NCBI GenBank assembly: GCA_036504515.1
Contig: DASXVA010000007.1
Span: forward strand, 468,182-532,181
Origin: AWTP1-18 sp036504515
GTDB taxonomy: Bacteria > Pseudomonadota > Gammaproteobacteria > Burkholderiales > Rhodocyclaceae
Reading direction: 5' to 3'
DNA: 64,000 nucleotides
Shown here: positions 6,328 through 13,395 of the stretch, piece after piece
Position numbering within the stretch: position 1 is the stretch's first letter
Layout: each line of letters opens with the position of its first letter
Notes under the pieces: model-generated
Seen by the model: the letters and a program-made list of their open reading frames with translations, nothing else
What the model was told of the DNA's origin: nothing
The model's database searches: none
Made by a program: the position numbers and the translations under genes

Positions 6328-8864
6328 GGCCGGCTCCCCGTGGGGAAGGGCCACTCACTGACGGGCACGGAGATCGTGGCTTTCTTCTCCTCTGGTTTCT
6401 TAGCCAGGCACTCGGCGTTCTCGCCATTCACCAGCAGCTCATCGGCCCAGGCCTTGATGCGCTTGAAGTCAGCATTGATGCCATCGCTATCGATCCAGCG
6501 GTAGACGTGCTGAGAGGCTTCCTGGCCGACTATGGCGATCGCTCCATCACGCGTGGCGGTGACCTGGTGAGCGGTGAGGGGGGACGAACTGCCTCCGGTG
6601 GTTGCTCCCTTGCGCGTTGTGTCCACGGCCCAGATCCAGGACTCGGCGCCGATCTGCAGCACGTAGCCCTCTATCTTGGCCTTCTTCGTGTCGATAGTGA
6701 TCAGCTCGGCCTGGTCGGCGGCATAGACACCGTGCTCGTTGGGCTGGGGCCAGTCGCCGCTGACCTGGCCGAAGAGGTCGCCATTGGTTGAGTCTGCACC
6801 CGTCGCCACAGGCGACTCGTTCCCAGGCGCAGCCTGGGCTAGATTCTCTTCTTCGCCGGAGTTATCCCCGGTCGCGTCGGAGGTGGGGTTTTCGTTCGCC
6901 TGCGCAGCGGGCGCTGGATCTGCCTTTGCTTCCAGGTCTTCCAGGGTTTTTCCATTCGCCAGCCATTGCTCGATCCAAGCGGGCTTCTTCCCCTTACCGC
7001 TCCAGGTTATCCAGCCAGCGGAGCCCCATAGGGCGTAGCGGATGTTCGGGCGGGCTTCCAGTCCATCCTCCGCGTCACCTATCCTCGCCGCCGGCGCAGC
7101 CATTTTTGGGGTAGGGGCAGTTTCGGCAAGGCCAGAAGGGGTCGATTTGGTGGTTTTCTTGGGCTTTTTAGAGGGGTTCCCGTTGGTTTTCGGCTGGGAA
7201 TCGCCGTTGATCTCTGAAACTACCTGAGCGCGGATGCGGGTATGGTCAATGCCAAGGAATTCGGCCAGTGCCATGGTGGTATTGGGCTGATCGCGGAATT
7301 GCTGCCCATCTTTCCAGTAGAAGCCGACGATCTTTTCGGAGCGTTGTCGAATGATGGACTCGAACAGGTAGGTGATCACCTTGCCGAGATCCCACTGCTG
7401 CATCGCTTTGATCAATGTGGCCGCTGCTTCTTCTTGGTCGCACTCTTCTGGGATGTGGTGACCGTACTTAGCAACTAAATCCTCGTCGATGCCAGAAAAC
7501 TCGGCTTCCATGTCGACCCATTGGCCAGCAAAGATCTTGATAGTCTTTTCCAGGGTGTCCTGGTCGAACAGGGTGTCGGGTAGGGTAAATAGGCACTGAT
7601 CAATCAGCCGTTCGCGCCATGCGGATTCGATCTTGTTCTCGCGCTCTTTGGCTTCCCGTTCCTTGTGCTCGGCCTCGATCTGCTCTGGGGTAATGACGCG
7701 AACTGTCGGGAAGCGTGGCGTGTCGCCAGTGTTTTCCTCGGGTTGCTCTTGCGGCTTCCAGCCTGCCTTTTGTAAGGCCTCGGCCAAGGCAGAGGGTTCT
7801 GCTACTTCAATCAGAATGCCCTTCTCTTGGTGTCCATTCGACTCAATGAGGGCTGACACTGGAGCAGTGTCGCCAAGGATCTCGCGGTAGGTACGTTCCT
7901 CTACATCACCATCAGCCACATCGTCCAGGTCGATGTACTTTTCATCGTCAAGGGTATTACGGCCCCATGGCATGACAGCCTTGGCATCGTCACCGCGCAA
8001 AATGGGGATGCTGTTGGCGGAGGCTTCATCAATCAGCTTCTGTTGCTTGGCGGCTTTCTTGGCATCGAAGCACTTGGTGTCACTGCAGACGTCTGCATCG
8101 TCGGTATCGCCGAAAAGCTCAGGGGCATTTCCGCTACGCTTGGTGCAGTCCTGGCAGCTGCCCACGGTTTCCACCAGGCTGGCATCGGTCAGGCTAAAGG
8201 TAGCCTGTTTGAGGCTGATGGTGAAGTTATGCTGAATGTGGTTTTTGGCAGCCCGGTAGGACATTGGTTCTGCGCCTTCGACCGCGATTTGCTTCAGTGC
8301 CTGTTTCTGCAAGCCTGGGGTCGGGATGCGGGCGATTAGCAGGGCGGTGGAGGCATCGAGCTTGCGCTCGAACATGATGTTGCGGGCTTCCTGGCATAGG
8401 TCCAGCAGTTTGAGGCGGGCATAGACGTAGGACTTCTTCTGCAAGTCCTTGCCGATCTTGTTGGCGATCTGTTCGACCGTATAGCCGTGCTCTTCCATCA
8501 GTAAACGGTAGCCCTCGGCTTCTTCCAGGGGATGCACGTCGTTGCGCTGCAGGTTTTCGATGATCTGGATCTCAAGCACCTGCTGGTCGGTGAGTTCGCG
8601 CCAGAAGGCGGGAATGTCCGTCATGCCAGCGAGCCGGGAAGCACGCCAGCGCCGCTCGCCCACCACAATTTCATAAAGCGGTTCGCCCTTGGGGTTAGGG
8701 CGCACAGTAATGGGCTGGATGACGCCATGATCCTTGATGGTAGCTGCCAGTTCAGCTAGAGCGCCCTCGTCGAAATGCTTGCGGGGGTTGGTGGGCGAGG
8801 GGGTAATGTCGACCAGGGGGATGCTTGGCAGCGCCAAGGCGCCAGCCGGGGTAGGTGCGTTCAT
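6324..8864 (-). CDS. ParB-like protein with C-terminal H-NS-type DNA-binding motif
   Basis: This 846-residue protein starts with a ParB/Spo0J N-terminal domain (about residues 15-110: ITPSPTNPRKHFDE, IVVGERRWRASRLAG, QIIENLQRNDVHPLEEAEGY). A KorB/ParB helix-turn-helix region runs to about 210. A cysteine pair region (SCQDCTKRSG) and a long middle part follow. At about residues 605-645 lies an H-NS C-terminal-like motif (ITWSGKGKKPAWIEQWLANG). The last ~150 residues are unlike either. There is no ParA. The start at 8864 has AGGAG upstream and forms ATGA with the reverse transcriptase stop. A regulator or DNA-organising nuclease-like factor is more likely than a partition protein. Confidence 0.85.
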   Translation of the reverse strand: MNAPTPAGALALPSIPLVDITPSPTNPRKHFDEGALAELAATIKDHGVIQPITVRPNPKGEPLYEIVVGERRWRASRLAGMTDIPAFWRELTDQQVLEIQIIENLQRNDVHPLEEAEGYRLLMEEHGYTVEQIANKIGKDLQKKSYVYARLKLLDLCQEARNIMFERKLDASTALLIARIPTPGLQKQALKQIAVEGAEPMSYRAAKNHIQHNFTISLKQATFSLTDASLVETVGSCQDCTKRSGNAPELFGDTDDADVCSDTKCFDAKKAAKQQKLIDEASANSIPILRGDDAKAVMPWGRNTLDDEKYIDLDDVADGDVEERTYREILGDTAPVSALIESNGHQEKGILIEVAEPSALAEALQKAGWKPQEQPEENTGDTPRFPTVRVITPEQIEAEHKEREAKERENKIESAWRERLIDQCLFTLPDTLFDQDTLEKTIKIFAGQWVDMEAEFSGIDEDLVAKYGHHIPEECDQEEAAATLIKAMQQWDLGKVITYLFESIIRQRSEKIVGFYWKDGQQFRDQPNTTMALAEFLGIDHTRIRAQVVSEINGDSQPKTNGNPSKKPKKTTKSTPSGLAETAPTPKMAAPAARIGDAEDGLEARPNIRYALWGSAGWITWSGKGKKPAWIEQWLANGKTLEDLEAKADPAPAAQANENPTSDATGDNSGEEENLAQAAPGNESPVATGADSTNGDLFGQVSGDWPQPNEHGVYAADQAELITIDTKKAKIEGYVLQIGAESWIWAVDTTRKGATTGGSSSPLTAHQVTATRDGAIAIVGQEASQHVYRWIDSDGINADFKRIKAWADELLVNGENAECLAKKPEEKKATISVPVSEWPFPTGSRP

Positions 8865-10060
8865 GCGTGGTTTCTCCTGCGGTAGGTTTTGGTGATGGCG
8901 CCGTTGATGGTGTGGCCTCGTCGGCGAAGGTGATTTGCCAGTCGGCACCGTTGCTGGTGGCTGGCGGTGGCTTGGCGGAACAAGCCAAAGTAGCTGTTGG
9001 CGGTTTCAAACAAAGAATCGGTAGGTACTGTCATGACCCGTGTCATGGCCGCGTTGGCGGTACGTTTGCGGGGTTCAGTACGCCATGGCTTGATGACGTG
9101 CCCGACAAAATCAATCCCACGATCTATTGGTTGAAGAATGGTCTTGGTGGGGTTGATGCGAAGACCGAGGCGTTTGATAACAAAAGCTTCAATTTGCTCT
9201 TTCGCATCGTTTAGCCACTGTGGTGATTCATGCAGAAGGACAAAATCATCCACATAGCGGATGTAGTGCTTAGCGCCGATCTTGTGTTTGCAGAACTGAT
9301 CCAGTACGTCGAGAAAAACGTTGGCAAAGAATTGGCTGGACAGGTTGCCGATGGGTAGCCCTAGATGACTTGGCTGGTTGGTCAGGCGCTTATGTTCCGG
9401 CACTAGGCCAAGCAGATCGATACGGCCCCTATACTCAAAGTTCTGGCGCGGGTCATGAAACAGGATGGTATCGGTCAGCCCTAACCACCAGGGCTCAGTG
9501 ATTCGGGCTGCTAGTAGTTCATATAGAACCTGCTTGTTGATGGAGACAAAGAAGTTAGCCACATCCATCTTGAGATAGAAGGCTGGCTTGCTCCAGTTTT
9601 GGGTAATGCTGCGCACTTTTGATTCCAGCCGCTTGGCGGCGTAGAGGGTGCCCCGGCCCGGAATGCAAGCGCAGGAATCGGCGATGAAGCTGGCGTAGTA
9701 CCGTGGCGCAACATGGTTGTAGAGCAGGTGGTGAACGATGCGGTCCCGGAAGTCGGCAGCCCATACCTCGCGAGGCTTCGGGCGGGTGACAACAAAGCAG
9801 ATGCTGCGACCAGGACGATAGGTTCCCTCGACCAGTTCATCGTAAAGGTTGCACAGGTTTCGCTCTAGGTGCTGCTCAAAGTCCAGGGCGCTTTCGGTAT
9901 TGCGTTTGTTCTCCCGGCAGGCGTAATAGGCCTGTACCAGTGCAATAAAAAGATCAGCAGGGTGGTGCCGTGTTTCATCTGCGGATGGCGCGAGCAGGCA
10001 GCTTGTTGTTGGTGTTGTTGTTGTTCTGGTTGCCGTTGTTGAAATCCTGGTACCAGGCAT
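8861..10060 (-). CDS. DGR reverse transcriptase
   Basis: This is the enzyme that copies template-repeat RNA into adenine-mutated cDNA. RT motifs in order: EVWAADFRDRIVHHLLYN, YLKMDVANFFVSI, the DGR hallmark GLPIGNLSSQ (retrons and group II introns have QG instead of SQ), the active site YIRYVDDFVLL, and INPTKTILQPIDRGIDFVGH. It ends in an ATGA overlap with the ParB-like gene. The start is uncertain. Homology to DGR RTs begins near DLFIALVQAYY (about 9935), but no in-frame ATG lies between that point and the template repeat. ATG 10060 is inside the repeat and is used here. ATG 9978, just after the repeat, is out of frame. A non-AUG start or a small frameshift is possible. Confidence 0.9.
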   Translation of the reverse strand: MPGTRISTTATRTTTTPTTSCLLAPSADETRHHPADLFIALVQAYYACRENKRNTESALDFEQHLERNLCNLYDELVEGTYRPGRSICFVVTRPKPREVWAADFRDRIVHHLLYNHVAPRYYASFIADSCACIPGRGTLYAAKRLESKVRSITQNWSKPAFYLKMDVANFFVSINKQVLYELLAARITEPWWLGLTDTILFHDPRQNFEYRGRIDLLGLVPEHKRLTNQPSHLGLPIGNLSSQFFANVFLDVLDQFCKHKIGAKHYIRYVDDFVLLHESPQWLNDAKEQIEAFVIKRLGLRINPTKTILQPIDRGIDFVGHVIKPWRTEPRKRTANAAMTRVMTVPTDSLFETANSYFGLFRQATASHQQRCRLANHLRRRGHTINGAITKTYRRRNHA

Positions 10061-10084
10061 AATTTGAATTGGCTGCGTGCTGCG
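9979..10084 (-). repeat. DGR template repeat (TR)
   Basis: This copy is 105-106 bp. It aligns without gaps to 10661-10765 and 11185-11290. Read in the target frame on the minus strand it is rich in AAC/AAT codons (11 Asn codons, for example NNGNQNNNNTNN), the standard look of a TR that can mutate to almost any residue. Every difference from the two variable repeats is at a TR adenine. It sits between avd and the RT coding region, the usual place. Confidence 0.97.
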
Positions 10085-10242
10085 ACCTATCGTGCTATCT
10101 ACGTCGCCCTGCCGAAGTCCGTTCTGGCCGATCAGCAAGGAAACTGCGCCGGACTGTTCCGGCAGGCTGCCGGTAGTCTCCGTGATGCACATAGCGGTGG
10201 CCTTGTGAGCCAGCGGCACGACCAGATCAAGAATTCGCACAG

Positions 10243-10614
10243 TCATGGGAGCCTTGACCCCCGTGAATCGGGCGATGCGGCGGAACGGCGCCATGCCACA
10301 GCCTGTTTACCGATACTTTGGGTGAGCGGCATCGTTCGAGCGAATTGCTCGGTCGAAATGAATCGCTTATCCCGTGCAAGGCGCAAGAGGAGAACTGCTA
10401 CCTGAATATGCTCAATGAGCTGGTCCAGATGAGGCGTTTTTTCTCGGGCGACATTGGCTCGAAAGATGGACACTAGGACTGCCAGACATTCATCGCGCAA
10501 CTCACCGCCCAGGGAGTGCTTAAAGTCCCTGCGCATGTTTTTTATGAGATCCACGACAATGTCCAGCAGGTCGTAGGCTGTCTTATGTATCGGTAGCTCG
10601 GTGTGGAGTGCCAT
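10243..10614 (-). CDS. avd: DGR accessory variability determinant Avd
   Basis: This 123-residue all-helical protein is of the Avd/23S-intervening-sequence family, which forms a barrel-shaped pentamer that binds the DGR reverse transcriptase and template RNA and is needed for mutagenic retrohoming. Family features visible: ELPIHKTAYDLLDIVVDLIK at the start, MRRDFKHSLGGELRDECLAV, then VAVLLLRLARDKRFIS and a basic C-terminus. It lies between target 1 and the template repeat on the same strand. No strong ribosome site precedes ATG 10614, so translation may depend on readthrough from the target gene. Confidence 0.92.
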   Translation of the reverse strand: MALHTELPIHKTAYDLLDIVVDLIKNMRRDFKHSLGGELRDECLAVLVSIFRANVAREKTPHLDQLIEHIQVAVLLLRLARDKRFISTEQFARTMPLTQSIGKQAVAWRRSAASPDSRGSRLP

Positions 10615-10644
10615 GCTGAGTAAGGAAATAGTTAAAGGACTGAA

Positions 10645-11133
10645 TTACTCAATGGATTCGCTGCGGATGGCGCGAGCAGGCAGCTTGCCGTCGGTGTCGC
10701 TGCTGCTCTGGAGGCCGCTGGTGAAACCCTGGTACCAGGCACAACCTGAAATGGCTGCGGGCTGCTCGCGGGTCCAGTACGCTTCTTTCTTGAATTGCTC
10801 GGGCATGGTGGCAAAGAGAAGTGCCCCCTCTACTCGGTCGAAAAGCTGGCCACCTATGCTGGCTGCCCACTCCATTTGGTGCTTCCAATTGGCATCAGCG
10901 TTTTCACCGGGCAGCAAGATGATGTGTTTACGAATCTTGGGAGTGATGATGGCGCCGAGGTAAATCTCTCCATCGGCTAGAGGGGGTTGCTTGATAAGCA
11001 TGCTGCTATCAGTCATCTGCGCGCTGCTGGCTAATAGCTTCTTGATCCACAGATCAGCCAAAGTAGCCGCCGGGATGGTGACATCAGCGCCAGCAACAGC
11101 CAGCGTTATCGACTCGTTTTGATTGACGCGCAC
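10645..11133 (-). CDS. DGR target protein 1 (DUF1566/C-type-lectin-like)
   Basis: This 162-residue protein has its last ~40 residues encoded by a DGR variable repeat. The variable part keeps the lectin-fold scaffold (EAYWTREQPAAIS, AWYQGF, KLPARAIR), while exposed positions vary. Compared with the template, the Asn codons now read I, G, T, S, L, S, S, S, D, D and G. The N-terminal ~70 residues include a helical segment (IPAATLADLWIKKLL) and a beta-rich region. There is no signal peptide, so it probably acts in the cytoplasm or on particles after lysis. GTG 11133 with AGGAG 8 bases upstream is the start. The ligand is unknown. Confidence 0.88.
   Translation of the reverse strand: MRVNQNESITLAVAGADVTIPAATLADLWIKKLLASSAQMTDSSMLIKQPPLADGEIYLGAIITPKIRKHIILLPGENADANWKHQMEWAASIGGQLFDRVEGALLFATMPEQFKKEAYWTREQPAAISGCAWYQGFTSGLQSSSDTDGKLPARAIRSESIE
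10661..10765 (-). repeat. DGR variable repeat 1 (VR1)
   Basis: This is a 105-bp gapless alignment to the template at 9979-10083. It has 17 differences, at template positions 10006, 10007, 10010, 10016, 10018, 10021, 10024, 10030, 10031, 10036, 10039, 10045, 10060, 10063, 10064, 10069 and 10078. All 17 are adenine on the coding strand. The 3' end (10661-10687) is identical to the template, as expected for the initiation-of-homology zone. Confidence 0.97.
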
Positions 11134-11165
11134 GGCGTTATCTCCTGAAAGAAATGGATGAAGGA

Positions 11166-11783
11166 TTAAAGGGGTAAATGAAATCTGCGGACGGCGCGAG
11201 CAGGCAGCTTGAGGTTGGTGTTGAGGCCGTACTGGACGCCGTAGCTGAAACCCTGGTACCAGGCAAAATAGGAAATGGCTGCGTGCTGCGTGGATGTCCA
11301 GTAGGCATCAGCTTCAAAAGCCTCGACACCTCCCTCCTGGAAAGCCTCGATAACCGTCTGAGCAGGGTTTTCCAGCGAATAAGGACGAGTCGGCGGCAGG
11401 GCTGACAAGTTGATGCCGGAGCGCGCGTACTGGGAGTTCTTAGCAGTACCAGGCTTGAATACCCGGTAGATGATTTCCTTCTCATCTTGAGCTGGGATGT
11501 AGAAATCGGTGCAACCATCGATTTCCAGTTCAAGCGCCCACTGGGCCAGCTTGCTGCCAGCCTCAGCCATTGCCCGGGTATTAGCTAGGCCGTCGTAGAA
11601 AGATTTGGCACCAGGGATATCCTTGTAGTTAGGAATCCAGATGGTGGGCTTGTGTTCCCCCAAGGCTTTGGGCGGTACTGCCAAGCCATAACGTTGATCA
11701 TCAATCAGAATGGTGCCAGCAAAGAAGCCACCAGGGACGGTAGCGCCAATGGCGGGGATGATGGTTGGTGCGGGTGCATTCAT
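11166..11783 (-). CDS. DGR target protein 2 (DUF1566/C-type-lectin-like)
   Basis: This 205-residue protein is the second target of the same template. Its C-terminal part has the DUF1566 scaffold: ADAYWTSTQHAAIS, FAWYQGFSYGVQYG, LKLPARAVRRF. The Asn codons of the template became I, Y, S, Y, V, Y, G, L, N, N and L. The N-terminus (GGFFAGTILIDDQRYGLAVP) and middle (DGCTDFYIPAQDEKEIIYRV) also fit DUF1566-type proteins. The two targets share the variable end but little elsewhere. ATG 11783 follows AAGGAA. It has no signal peptide. It is transcribed ahead of target 1 from the leftward promoter. Confidence 0.9.
   Translation of the reverse strand: MNAPAPTIIPAIGATVPGGFFAGTILIDDQRYGLAVPPKALGEHKPTIWIPNYKDIPGAKSFYDGLANTRAMAEAGSKLAQWALELEIDGCTDFYIPAQDEKEIIYRVFKPGTAKNSQYARSGINLSALPPTRPYSLENPAQTVIEAFQEGGVEAFEADAYWTSTQHAAISYFAWYQGFSYGVQYGLNTNLKLPARAVRRFHLPL
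11185..11290 (-). repeat. DGR variable repeat 2 (VR2)
   Basis: This is a 106-bp gapless alignment to the template at 9979-10084. It has 17 differences, at template positions 9986, 10006, 10007, 10018, 10019, 10021, 10022, 10025, 10030, 10031, 10037, 10039, 10045, 10060, 10064, 10065 and 10069. All 17 are template adenines. The change at 9986 (Ile to Val codon) lies only 8 bases from the 3' end, inside the zone that is normally unmutated. Confidence 0.97.
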
Positions 11784-11794
11784 GGTGATTCCTT

Positions 11795-11980
11795 TCAGAT
11801 TGAATAAGGACTGGTGGGTTTGCTTTTGCAGGAAGTGCAAAGGCGGTTTCGTTGCCGGTCTTCGCTGGGGAAGGGCTTAAGGCAGCACATGCAGGGGATT
11901 AGCTCCCTGCGGCTAGTGGCTGCGCGATGAGGGCCGCTGACGGGCTTGCGGTCCTTGATGATCGTGATCGCCCGATTCAT
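11795..11980 (-). CDS. Small zinc-finger-like phage protein
   Basis: This 61-residue basic protein has two CxxC pairs (CMCC and CTSC, about 19 residues apart), the pattern of a one-zinc ribbon. The ATGA overlap with the ATPase gene before it supports the start. It lies 11 bases before DGR target 2. Nucleic-acid or protein binding is likely; no closer assignment is possible. Confidence 0.6.
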   Translation of the reverse strand: MNRAITIIKDRKPVSGPHRAATSRRELIPCMCCLKPFPSEDRQRNRLCTSCKSKPTSPYSI

Positions 11981-12354
11981 AGCTTGATCACTCGGAAGCG
12001 ACGGCCTGGCTCAATCTTTGGAAGGGGATCAGCATCGCTGGTACAAAAGATGAAGTTCGGCACCTTGACCGTTTCCGCCACGCCGTACTTTTTTTCTACC
12101 TTGATGGTGGGGGTAGTAATTAGTGCCTTAAGCCAGCACTGCTGTTCTTTGTTCTCTGGGAAGCCTTCAACAATTACTGTTTGCTTGGCGTGTGCCAGAA
12201 GATCGTTCAGTCCTTGATGCGATTCCAATCGATCAGCACTGACCTCGATAAACGAACCATACCGTTCGGCAATCTTCCGAGCCAATGTGGTCTTTCCGCT
12301 GCCCTGGGCCCCGACGATGACAAGTGCTTGCCCTTGCTTTAGTTCGTGTTCCAT
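11977..12354 (-). CDS. Small P-loop NTPase
   Basis: This 125-residue protein has a Walker A motif near the start (VIVGAQGSGKTTLARKIAE) and a hydrophobic beta-strand (QTVIVEGFPEN) in the Walker B position. It also has an arginine-containing end (PGRRFRVIKL). It resembles small phage AAA-type ATPases of unknown target. The ATG follows GAGGAA with 6-base spacing. It is in the early operon just upstream of the zinc-finger protein and the DGR targets. Confidence 0.75.
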   Translation of the reverse strand: MEHELKQGQALVIVGAQGSGKTTLARKIAERYGSFIEVSADRLESHQGLNDLLAHAKQTVIVEGFPENKEQQCWLKALITTPTIKVEKKYGVAETVKVPNFIFCTSDADPLPKIEPGRRFRVIKL

Positions 12355-12369
12355 ATCTATTCCTCAGTA

Positions 12370-12480
12370 TTAATAATCAGTAGTGGCGATGCGCTGATTG
12401 GAGGCAACCTCATGCACCCAAACGCGGTAGTCGCGCAGCCAAGCGGCGGCACGGTGGAGGAGGGCAGTCAGGCTGCGCAT
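12370..12480 (-). CDS. Possible 36-residue small protein
   Basis: A short frame starts at ATG 12480, overlaps the upstream gene's end by 13 bases and stops at 12370. It begins with an amphipathic helix (MRSLTALLHRAAAWLRDY). It fills the only gap between two early genes, and a GGAA is about 15 bases upstream. The size makes this uncertain. Confidence 0.4.
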   Translation of the reverse strand: MRSLTALLHRAAAWLRDYRVWVHEVASNQRIATTDY

Positions 12481-12836
12481 GGCTTGACCAGTTCCAGGGT
12501 GGTTTTGCTGGGCGCCTGAATGACGACTGACAGCTCAAGGCCATTGGCCTCGGCGCGGAAGCTGCGCAGGTTGAGGGAGTCGCCATCTACCGTGCCAACA
12601 TGGACCATGGCAAAGCCCGCATGCTCAATGGCGCTGATGGCCGGGGCAAAGGGGGAGAGGATGAAGACAATGACCGTCAGGGCCATTTCGTCCAGATTGG
12701 CCTGGGCTTGGGCATTGAAGCCGGCATTGCGCAGCAGATCGGAAAGGTCTTCAGCCATGCGTAGCCGGGGAATGGCGTTGAGCAGTTTTGTCTGCTGATC
12801 AACGATCTGCTTTTGCAGTTTGAGGATGAGTGCCAT
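12468..12836 (-). CDS. Hypothetical early phage protein
   Basis: This 122-residue protein is of unknown function. The N-terminus is a helix (ILKLQKQIVDQQTKLLNAI). A hydrophobic stretch in the middle (TVIVFILSPFAPAISAIEHA) could be a core helix or weak membrane segment. ATG 12836 follows the previous stop by one base. Longer in-frame starts exist but would run through the preceding gene. Confidence 0.6.
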   Translation of the reverse strand: MALILKLQKQIVDQQTKLLNAIPRLRMAEDLSDLLRNAGFNAQAQANLDEMALTVIVFILSPFAPAISAIEHAGFAMVHVGTVDGDSLNLRSFRAEANGLELSVVIQAPSKTTLELVKPCAA

Positions 12837-12837
12837 A

Positions 12838-13023
12838 TCAGTGGGCCTTGGGTTGGGTTGCAGACGTCTGCACAGCAGCCTCCGGGGCCGTGTGATCGGC
12901 TTCGGATTCAAGGGTGTCGCGCAGGTAGGGGTTAGCCAGGGCCAGTTCAAGGCTGATGCCACGGTCGCCAAGATGGGCGGTTTGGTAGGCGGCCTGGAGT
13001 TCGGGAAGGGAGTGAAGTGGCAT
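12838..13023 (-). CDS. Hypothetical early phage protein
   Basis: This 61-residue protein (start MPLHSLPELQAAYQ) has an ALANPYLRDTLES segment and a disordered Ala/Thr-rich tail. An AGGGA ribosome site lies 7 bases before ATG 13023. It is the second gene of the leftward operon. No family is recognised. Confidence 0.55.
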   Translation of the reverse strand: MPLHSLPELQAAYQTAHLGDRGISLELALANPYLRDTLESEADHTAPEAAVQTSATQPKAH

Positions 13024-13034
13024 TTCCGCTTCCC

Positions 13035-13244
13035 TCAGTGCGTGTAAGCCAAGCGGCTGACGAACTGAAACAAGCCGCTGGGGCTGGAGCGCTTGCCTAA
13101 GCGAACATCACCGGTATCGGTATCCCGATAGACGACGTAGTCGGTGCCTGAGTTGGTCTTGCACTCGGCAATGTGCATGCCGTAGTCGCGGGCAATCTGC
13201 TTGGCCTGCTGGATTTGCCGGGCGGGTGTGTGCTGCTTTGCCAT
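13035..13244 (-). CDS. First gene of the leftward early operon, hypothetical
   Basis: This 69-residue basic protein begins MAKQHTPARQIQQAKQIARD and ends with FQFVSRLAYTH. It lies about 40 bases downstream of the predicted leftward transcription start and has a GGGAGA site 8 bases before ATG 13244, so it should be strongly expressed on induction. A start at 13298 would lie upstream of the predicted transcript start and is rejected. Function unknown. Confidence 0.6.
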   Translation of the reverse strand: MAKQHTPARQIQQAKQIARDYGMHIAECKTNSGTDYVVYRDTDTGDVRLGKRSSPSGLFQFVSRLAYTH

Positions 13245-13290
13245 GACGTTCTCCCAAGAAATGCCCCCGGGGTGGGGTGCGCTTGGGTGA

Positions 13291-13329
13291 ATTATCACGA
13301 ATGTGTTTTACTGTGTCAACACGAATGTG
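13291..13329 (-). promoter_or_regulatory. Leftward early promoter with two operators
   Basis: On the minus strand TTGACA (13319-13314) is followed by 17 bases and GATAAT (13296-13291). Two copies of the operator core CACGAATGTG lie at 13320-13329 and 13296-13305, 24 bp apart. One is just upstream of the -35 and one meets the -10. The outer flanks complete AATTATCAC/GTGATAATT half-sites. The rightward promoter has the same layout. The repressor encoded between them is the obvious ligand. Confidence 0.85.
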
Positions 13330-13351
13330 ATAATTCATTTTAATAGGCAAT

Positions 13352-13374
13352 AAAAACCCCGCCGCAGCGGGTTG
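13352..13374 (-). terminator. Terminator of the lysogenic transcript
   Basis: Read on the minus strand, CCCGC and GCGGG pair around a 4-base loop and are followed by GTTTTTATT. It ends transcription of the repressor and 13396-13947 genes before the leftward promoter. Confidence 0.7.
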
Positions 13375-13395
13375 TGGATCGGTCTGAATAATTGC

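Noticed and set aside
8861..10060. Retron or group II intron reverse transcriptase
   Set aside because: The motif is SQ (GLPIGNLSSQ), not QG. There is no retron RNA fold or maturase domain, and Avd with template and variable repeats shows a DGR.
10617..10651. Hairpin after variable repeat 1 (TGAGTAA and TTACTCA, 21-base loop)
   Set aside because: DGRs can have a hairpin after the variable repeat, but this one has only 7 bp and a large loop, and nothing comparable follows variable repeat 2.
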